From the NCBI RefSeq assembly GCF_009674805.1, contig NZ_WKKI01000002.1:1-64000 (forward strand): DNA of 64,000 bases, in the 5' to 3' direction. This stretch comes from Metabacillus lacus (GTDB taxonomy: Bacteria; Bacillota; Bacilli; Bacillales; Bacillaceae). Both the position numbers and the translations under genes were made by a program. The notes beneath the pieces were generated by a model. It saw only the letters and a program-made list of their open reading frames with translations. It ran no database searches and was not told the DNA's origin. Positions 59,783-64,000 of this stretch are shown piece by piece. Position 1 is the stretch's first letter. Each line of letters begins with the position of its first letter.

Positions 59783-60099
59783 AATCCTTTGCCTCCTTCA
59801 TTCATGACCTTTTCGAGAATGTACTCCATCCCTTTTGTTCCGTCTCCGCAATCAAAAGGGTTAGACATCACCACAATCCATCCTTGATCCAAAGCTTCTG
59901 TTAATTTTTTTGTTGAGTTTGTCCACGACTTAGGAAATGTTCTCACGACTTTTTGTGATTTGATCATCGACTTTTTACGCTCTTTATCGTAGTACATCAT
60001 ATATTCATAAACAGACAAAGGTCCGATCTTTCCGGTTCCAACACAACTGTAACAAGGTGTTTCTTTCCCATCACAAGGACAGGGTACAAAGTATTCCAT
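59779..60099 (-). CDS. Early protein with DnaJ-like zinc motif
   Basis: The ATG at 60099 (MEYFVPCPCDG) lies 6 nt after AAGGAGG and gives 106 aa; a 13-codon longer frame is rejected. CPCDGKETPCYSCVGTGKI (7-25) resembles the CxxCxGxG zinc-finger repeat of DnaJ. The rest (KSQKVVRTFPKSWTNSTKKL; GWIVVMSNPFDCGDG) is a compact domain of unknown role. Confidence 0.8.
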   Translation of the reverse strand: MEYFVPCPCDGKETPCYSCVGTGKIGPLSVYEYMMYYDKERKKSMIKSQKVVRTFPKSWTNSTKKLTEALDQGWIVVMSNPFDCGDGTKGMEYILEKVMNEGGKGL

Positions 60100-60134
60100 T
60101 GTTATCCTCCTTCGTTTTCTCATCGGACTGTTCA

Positions 60135-60347
60135 TCAATCCGGTGTTACTTCGACTGGTGCTTCTTTCCGTTTTAAGATGTAGCCTTCTGTATTTACATC
60201 TAAAATAGATACATAGAAGCTATCCCCTATGTCCATTAGAAATGCTACAAGTTTCTTTTTATCGCCTTTTATATAAACTTCTACGTATTCATCATCTGTG
60301 TACTTCGACCTTAACGATATTTTGTAATAACAATCTGAATGCTTCAT
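60135..60347 (-). CDS. 70-aa early phage protein
   Basis: MKHSDCYYKISLRSKYTDDE onward, beta-rich and basic, no motif. AAAGGAG precedes it by 12 nt. A three-codon mini-ORF (ATG-AAA-AAA-TGA) sits between and overlaps the start, which may help translation. Preceded by a copy of the 33-bp leader repeat. Confidence 0.75.
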   Translation of the reverse strand: MKHSDCYYKISLRSKYTDDEYVEVYIKGDKKKLVAFLMDIGDSFYVSILDVNTEGYILKRKEAPVEVTPD

Positions 60348-60368
60348 TTTTTCATCCCTCTCCTTTAA

Positions 60369-60401
60369 TGCGTATTTTGAGTCTACTGTACTTTTTAATC
60401 G
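60369..60401 (-). repeat. 33-bp leader repeat, copy 1
   Basis: Minus-strand CGATTAAAAAGTACAGTAGAC... shared with 60597-60629 (28 of 33 bases, with one core block of 21 bp differing at one base). It lies about 10-25 nt upstream of the ribosome binding site of the 60135-60347 gene. Confidence 0.7.
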
Positions 60402-60410
60402 TATTACGCC

Positions 60411-60578
60411 CTAATTCATTTTACGAATGTGGTATTCGACTTTACTTTTTAACCAATCAAATGTTTTACCTTTCAATTTAAAGAATTGTGAAAGTCCTAG
60501 CGGTATCAACCACAGTAAACCGAATACAAAGTGAAATGAATTGTTTAATAGTGCTTTTGTTTTGAGCTTTCGCTTCAA
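60411..60578 (-). CDS. 55-aa small membrane protein
   Basis: Found by hand: TTG at 60578, 7 nt after GGAGC. Basic N-terminus (MKRKLKTKALLNN), one hydrophobic segment (about 14-33, FHFVFGLLWLIPLGLSQFF) and a basic tail. Preceded by the second copy of the leader repeat. Function unknown. Confidence 0.7.
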   Translation of the reverse strand: MKRKLKTKALLNNSFHFVFGLLWLIPLGLSQFFKLKGKTFDWLKSKVEYHIRKMN

Positions 60579-60596
60579 TTTATTCGCTCCTTCTAC

Positions 60597-60629
60597 TGCA
60601 CATTTTTTGTCTACTGTACTTTCTAATCG
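60597..60629 (-). repeat. 33-bp leader repeat, copy 2
   Basis: See copy 1 at 60369-60401. This copy precedes the ribosome site of the 55-aa membrane protein and touches the 3' end of the PAPS-reductase-like gene. Confidence 0.7.
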
Positions 60630-60638
60630 GATTGTTCA

Positions 60639-61547
60639 TCACTCGCAAAGTCCATATTGACTGGAACAGGTCGGGACATCATCTAATGCAATAATTTTCT
60701 CTAAATCATAATTTTTGCCGCCTCGTGATGTCTTTGACCATTCCACAACCTCTTTTATTCCATGTCCCCGTTCATCGCTCGTAAAGAATGTAGCTGATCC
60801 TCTCTTGGAAGCTAGCCCCACTATCCTTTCCCAATCGGAGACTCTTTCAATTTCCTCAGGGAATCTTCTTGCTATTTCAAACAGTTCATCTTTCCGACTA
60901 TTTATACACGGCATACATCCAACCCGTCCCATTCCTTGTGTATATAATGGATTAGGTTTTATTCCATGCTTATCATGCATTTTGAAAACATCATACACGT
61001 CCCAATCTATCAAAGGGCGATAGACTTCATATCCTTCTGGAGTCATTTCTCTCTCTGGCATAGATGCTCTTTTTCGGCTCTCTTGCGCTCGGATTCCTTG
61101 CCAACTCACCACATGCTTTCCTTGCTGGAATAAAGGCTCATATATCTGCTCGTAAACAGGTATTACCTTCAATTCTTGCGTGCAGAATCTAGCCATTGTT
61201 GAGGGGAATCTACCTTTCCAGAGACAAAGATCTAAAAATGGTATACCTGTAGGTTTCAATACTTCCAGAGCTTGATCAATAATGTTTTCAGGAACACAGT
61301 CTTTTCTCCATTTCGTTTGTACCACTTCACGCTTTTTCATTATCCGATCAGAAAAATCAGGCTTGATTATTGTTATTTCACCTAGATTTTCTTGCAAGTA
61401 TTCAATATATTTATAGGTTTCTGGATGTTCGTGTCCGACATCTGAAAAAATAACCTTCATGTTTTCAGTTTCTTCTTCTCTGGCTAATAACCAAAGGGCT
61501 GTACTATCTTTGCCGCCTGATATTGAAATAACATTTACTGTTTCCAT
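60639..61547 (-). CDS. PAPS-reductase-like PP-loop protein
   Basis: The ATG at 61547 (METVNVISIS) has AAAGGAGC 6 nt upstream and gives 302 aa. PP-loop SGGKDST at 10-16. The C-terminal half has Cys pairs (GCMPCINSRKDE; PTCSSQYGLCE) that could hold an Fe-S cluster. The fold is that of phosphoadenosine phosphosulfate reductases and of the DndC sulfur-insertion protein. No sulfate-assimilation genes accompany it, so in the phage it more likely modifies a nucleic acid or nucleotide than makes sulfite. That is inference. Confidence 0.85.
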   Translation of the reverse strand: METVNVISISGGKDSTALWLLAREEETENMKVIFSDVGHEHPETYKYIEYLQENLGEITIIKPDFSDRIMKKREVVQTKWRKDCVPENIIDQALEVLKPTGIPFLDLCLWKGRFPSTMARFCTQELKVIPVYEQIYEPLFQQGKHVVSWQGIRAQESRKRASMPEREMTPEGYEVYRPLIDWDVYDVFKMHDKHGIKPNPLYTQGMGRVGCMPCINSRKDELFEIARRFPEEIERVSDWERIVGLASKRGSATFFTSDERGHGIKEVVEWSKTSRGGKNYDLEKIIALDDVPTCSSQYGLCE

Positions 61548-61589
61548 GTAATTGCTCCTTTCTGTCGCTCTTTCGGTCAACTACCCACA

Positions 61590-61796
61590 TCACCCGTTCA
61601 TGCCATTGCCGCGCTTCTGTCCGTTCCGGTAATGCGGCTTTCTATCCTTAGCTGCTTCATCCTTTAGTTTCTTGATGACACGTTTCAAGTTTTTGTTCTC
61701 TTTGCTTTTGTTGATGTTCGCCCTTTTTAACTGCTTATTCTGGATAGTAAGGTTGCCAATAAGCTCCCTCATTGCTTGATAATCGGCATCATCCAT
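61590..61796 (-). CDS. 68-aa coiled-coil early protein
   Basis: The ATG at 61796 (MDDADYQAMRELIG) is 8 nt after GAGGGGAG. Helical, basic in the second half (NINKSKENKNLKRVIKKLKDE), ending in a Gly/Asn-rich tail. Not recognised. Confidence 0.75.
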   Translation of the reverse strand: MDDADYQAMRELIGNLTIQNKQLKRANINKSKENKNLKRVIKKLKDEAAKDRKPHYRNGQKRGNGMNG

Positions 61797-61829
61797 TCTA
61801 AGCACTCCCCTCAATGTTTTATCTGCTGA

Positions 61830-62354
61830 TCAATAACCTTGATCCTGTCTTTGATGGTTTATTTGATTCTTAGAGTAATAGGCTTGTTCTATTTGCTCCC
61901 AGTTGAATCCGAGAAACAGACCTAATTCAAAGAAACGGAATAACAATACATCATAATTGTCAGGTGAAGAATATAATTCAAATTCCAAAACTGCTTCATA
62001 AACACTCAGGAATGAATCGGTGATGTTTTCTTCGCTAACTAACCAAATATTAAGTGTTGACGGTGTGTAGTCTTTTTCAATCCCCAACTCCAGGACAAAA
62101 TGGAGTGCGTCCACATATTCTTCAAGCATTGGATTGTAAAACTCAGCATCTTCAAGATCCACATAAGGCTGGCGCGCTTTTTTCGTTCTCGGTTCCTGGT
62201 CAGTGCTCCAAAATTTAAAGCTTCTATGCTCATTTGCACATTCCCCGAGCTCCACAAGTAATGCCAGTACCAGTTTGCTGAAGCGATCCGGCCCATTGTA
62301 AGCAATACGTTCACGCAATACCTGCTGAGTTTCAAACAACTTTTTTAGATTCAT
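61830..62354 (-). CDS. All-alpha dUTPase (dUTPase_2 / MazG superfamily)
   Basis: 174 aa. Metal-binding helix motifs LVELGECANEHRSFKFW (35-51 region) and EEYVDALHFVLELG (78-91) match dimeric dUTPases of Firmicute phages. Hydrolyses dUTP to dUMP, protecting phage DNA from uracil. It overlaps the sigma-like gene by 23 nt. Confidence 0.88.
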   Translation of the reverse strand: MNLKKLFETQQVLRERIAYNGPDRFSKLVLALLVELGECANEHRSFKFWSTDQEPRTKKARQPYVDLEDAEFYNPMLEEYVDALHFVLELGIEKDYTPSTLNIWLVSEENITDSFLSVYEAVLEFELYSSPDNYDVLLFRFFELGLFLGFNWEQIEQAYYSKNQINHQRQDQGY

Positions 62355-62952
62355 TGTGTACCTCCCTCATTTTGGCTAGTGCCTGTTTATATGTTTTGTG
62401 CATGTACGTTCTCGTGAAGCCTGTTTTAAGCCCTATCTCCGGGAACTTGTACCCTTGCTCCCTCCACAGAACAACTTCTTTCTCAAGCGGCGTTAAGCGG
62501 GATAAAAGGTTGTTTATGGTTATCCGGTTTAATACGAGCCTTTCGACATTGTAATCACTGACCAAGTGAAACGGTTTTTCTTCATCGTCAATAGTGACTG
62601 TCTCCCCTTCACGCTTTCCTGCTTTCCGGTCCCTGTTCAAGTCACTTAGTTTAGTATTCATAAATCTCGCCCAAAAACATATAAACGGATATTTGCCAGG
62701 CTTGTATCGTTTGAGTGCATCAAAGGCTTTGATGTACATAATCTGTTTCATATCATCGAAGGACATTTGCAACAGCTGCTCGGCAAAGCGTACCGACTTA
62801 AACCGTTTAGTGATAAAGTACCACAAGTAGTAATGGTATAGATCCCGCCGGACAGCTTCCTCCACAGCTTCATAGAGTAATTGTGGAGGACACTGGCCGT
62901 CATGGTTGATGATTGCCTGTAATTGCTTATCAGTGGCTTTTAACCAATCCAT
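62332..62952 (-). CDS. Phage sigma-70-family-like transcription factor
   Basis: 206 aa. Sigma region 2-like part (about 55-105: FDDMKQIMYIKAFDALKRYKPGKY, FICFWARFMNTKL) and region 4-like HTH (about 150-200: LTPLEKEVVLWREQGYKFPE; TRTYMHKTYKQALAKMR). It resembles phage-encoded sigma or ArpU-type late regulators in Gram-positive phages. Probably turns on the late operon, whose head carries a terminator. Extra residues at the N-terminus (1-50) are helical. Confidence 0.8.
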   Translation of the reverse strand: MDWLKATDKQLQAIINHDGQCPPQLLYEAVEEAVRRDLYHYYLWYFITKRFKSVRFAEQLLQMSFDDMKQIMYIKAFDALKRYKPGKYPFICFWARFMNTKLSDLNRDRKAGKREGETVTIDDEEKPFHLVSDYNVERLVLNRITINNLLSRLTPLEKEVVLWREQGYKFPEIGLKTGFTRTYMHKTYKQALAKMREVHNESKKVV

Positions 62953-62963
62953 TTTTCAATCTC

Positions 62964-63158
62964 CTAGAAAAATTTATTTGCATCTGCAGTTGTATCAATA
63001 TAACGGAAGGCTGCAAGCACCAGTTCATATTCCAAAGTGTCATAGTCAAGTTCATGGAGCTCTTTCCCATCCTGAGATTTAACAACAGACATGCTTTTCA
63101 GTTCCTCGATTAAAAACTCCCTTTTTTGCTTCATAACAGTGTCATATAAAATTCCCAT
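62964..63158 (-). CDS. 64-aa early protein
   Basis: Helical, MGILYDTVMKQKREFLIEEL and LDYDTLEYELVLAAFRYIDT. Small Firmicute phage proteins of this shape are common, but I do not recognise a family. It sits 11 bp upstream of the sigma-like gene. Confidence 0.75.
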   Translation of the reverse strand: MGILYDTVMKQKREFLIEELKSMSVVKSQDGKELHELDYDTLEYELVLAAFRYIDTTADANKFF

Positions 63159-63181
63159 CTTCCCTATCCCCTTTGCTTGTT

Positions 63182-63568
63182 TTATTTCAAGCTATCTGAG
63201 GTGATGTTCAATTGATGTATAATCTTGTCCCTTAGAGCGTTATATGCTTGCTTGTATTTATTCCGTTCAGCAGCAAGTTCTTTATTTTGCTGTTCTAACC
63301 TCAAATTTTCGTTCATAAGCTTGTTCATGAGGATCCTTCTTTGACCTAGCCTTAATTCCCGGTTCTGTTTGGTTAGCTGTTGGATTCGCTTCACAAGATA
63401 CTTCTGCAAATCAGCAGTTTCCTCAAGTGCCATGAGCTCCCAGCTGTAATTTTCATCTTGGGCATCATCAATGGAGACACCGTACTTTTCAAAACCTTTT
63501 TGATCCTGCAGGTCAACAATCCTGGAGAATTCATCTATTACCGTTTGGCTCACTTTTGGACGTTTCAT
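63182..63568 (-). CDS. 128-aa coiled-coil early protein
   Basis: N-terminal acidic part (FEKYGVSIDDAQDENYSWEL) and a long C-terminal coiled coil (about 65-118, QLTKQNRELRLGQRRIL; NLRLEQQNKELAAERNK). The 'YG..IDDA....YSWE.MALEE.ADLQKYL' pattern is reminiscent of small MazG-like/phage helical proteins, not firmly. Function unknown. Confidence 0.75.
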   Translation of the reverse strand: MKRPKVSQTVIDEFSRIVDLQDQKGFEKYGVSIDDAQDENYSWELMALEETADLQKYLVKRIQQLTKQNRELRLGQRRILMNKLMNENLRLEQQNKELAAERNKYKQAYNALRDKIIHQLNITSDSLK

Positions 63569-63587
63569 ATGCCCCTCGCTTTCTTGA

Positions 63588-64000
63588 TTAAAAAATCCCT
63601 GTTTTTAGATAATATTTTGCCTGGTAGTAAAAATGGTGATATATCCAGTTGCCACTGTATTTCTGATCCATGTAAACAATTTCAAAATTATACTTAGCTT
63701 TGAAGGTATTTAACCTACCCAGCAGAGCCAAAGGATTGTACTTGGAACGGTATTGCCCTTTGAGCATCTTCTCGTAGCCATGGAGGTCCTCCACGATCAA
63801 TGTGAAGGGAATGTCTTTAGAACGTATTAATTCGTTCTCAAAGGCCGTTGCTGTGTCTTTCTGAAGGTTCCCTGTAATTTCATCAATGTGGGCTTTCCGT
63901 TCCACTCGGCTGTTTAGGAAAATATCCCGAGCAATTCCCAGTTCTTCATTCTTCGGGATCATGCAGCCATAATCACCGGTGTCCAATTTTTGAATCTTTA
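63588..64000 (-). CDS. ERCC4-type nuclease domain protein, cut by the window edge
   Basis: The frame is open to the window end, so the N-terminus is missing and the visible 137 residues are not a full protein. GDYG and VERKAHIDEITGNL match the ERCC4 nuclease motifs (GDY...ERK). Phage ERCC4 proteins act in DNA recombination or junction cutting in the replication module. Confidence 0.82.
   Translation of the reverse strand, partial: KIQKLDTGDYGCMIPKNEELGIARDIFLNSRVERKAHIDEITGNLQKDTATAFENELIRSKDIPFTLIVEDLHGYEKMLKGQYRSKYNPLALLGRLNTFKAKYNFEIVYMDQKYSGNWIYHHFYYQAKYYLKTGIF

Larger units (their letters stand above)
32500..64000. mobile_element. Prophage of siphovirus type, left end inside the window, right end beyond it
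   Basis: Phage modules run from about 32.7 kb to the window end. The left boundary must lie between the ylbN promoter (32494) and 32733. This 240-bp AT-rich stretch has no gene and no recognisable attL, since attR is out of view. In B. subtilis ylbM is next to ylbN, so the insertion appears to split that pair. Layout: membrane/relaxation/FtsK module, regulator and lipoprotein, lysis, tail, head, packaging, structured gap, early genes. HK97-type head genes and a TP901-type tape measure indicate a long-tailed phage. Genes appear intact, so the prophage may be functional. Confidence 0.93.

Noticed and set aside
1-64000. tRNA or rRNA genes
   Set aside because: No cloverleaf with a conserved TTCGA arm and no rRNA segment was seen on either strand.

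Overview
The window is Bacillaceae chromosome (low-to-moderate GC, endospore former). The evidence is a complete Bacillus-type division and cell-wall (dcw) cluster that includes spoVD, spoVE, spoIIGA and sigE, followed by the ylbN-rpmF-rsfA-ylbP-ylbQ-bshC neighbourhood in the order known from Bacillus subtilis. Nearly everything is read on the minus strand. Gene content and order do not fix the species. The long palindromic repeats at 17.3-18.8 kb resemble intergenic repeats I recall from Bacillus relatives such as Cytobacillus or Mesobacillus, but I cannot verify this.

Region 1 (1-25 kb, dcw cluster). Read right to left, the order is bshC, mraZ, rsmH, ftsL, pbpB, spoVD, murE, mraY, murD, spoVE, murG, murB, divIB, ylxW, ylxX, sbp, ftsA, ftsZ, spoIIGA, sigE. 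These genes make and polymerise the peptidoglycan precursor, build the division ring, and supply the mother-cell sigma factor with its processing protease. Promoters visible in the sequence include the spoIIG type (22-bp spacer plus Spo0A-like boxes) and a sigma-H type promoter before ftsA. Two deviations stand out. A 1.5-kb array of 11 palindromic repeats separates pbpB from spoVD. Beyond the sigE terminator lies the start of an unrelated ORF, possibly a transposase, where sigG is usual.

Region 2 (25-32.5 kb). This holds a ketopantoate-reductase-like gene, a three-gene biotin-dependent acyl-CoA carboxylase cassette, ylbP, rsfA, an enoyl-CoA hydratase/isomerase, rpmF and ylbN. The leftward ylbN-rpmF promoter is close to consensus.

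Region 3 (about 32.5 kb to the window end, continuing beyond it). This is a tailed-phage (siphovirus-type) prophage inserted upstream of ylbN. Its left edge carries a plasmid/ICE-flavoured module (small membrane protein, replication-relaxation protein, FtsK/TcpA-like ATPase) divergent from a Cro-like regulator and a lipoprotein. Then come lysis (amidase, holin, XhlA-like), tail (endopeptidase, baseplate/beta-helix fibre, Dit, tape measure with an M23 domain, frameshifted G/GT chaperones, tail tube), head (capsid, ClpP-like protease, portal) and packaging (terminases, HNH). A 350-bp structured gap follows, then early genes: small proteins, a PAPS-reductase-like protein, a dUTPase, a sigma-like factor and an ERCC4-type nuclease cut by the window edge. 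Several early genes were too short for routine ORF calling and were translated by hand.

The most unusual feature is a self-contained switch inside the tail operon. A full-length tyrosine recombinase and a divergent small XRE regulator share an intergenic region with two matching palindromic operators, placed between the fibre gene and the tail endopeptidase rather than at a prophage end. Other notable points are the covarying repeat array with a 432-bp higher-order period, a canonical A-AAA-AAG frameshift site in the tail chaperone gene, and a structured region at the early/late junction that is a cos or RNA candidate.
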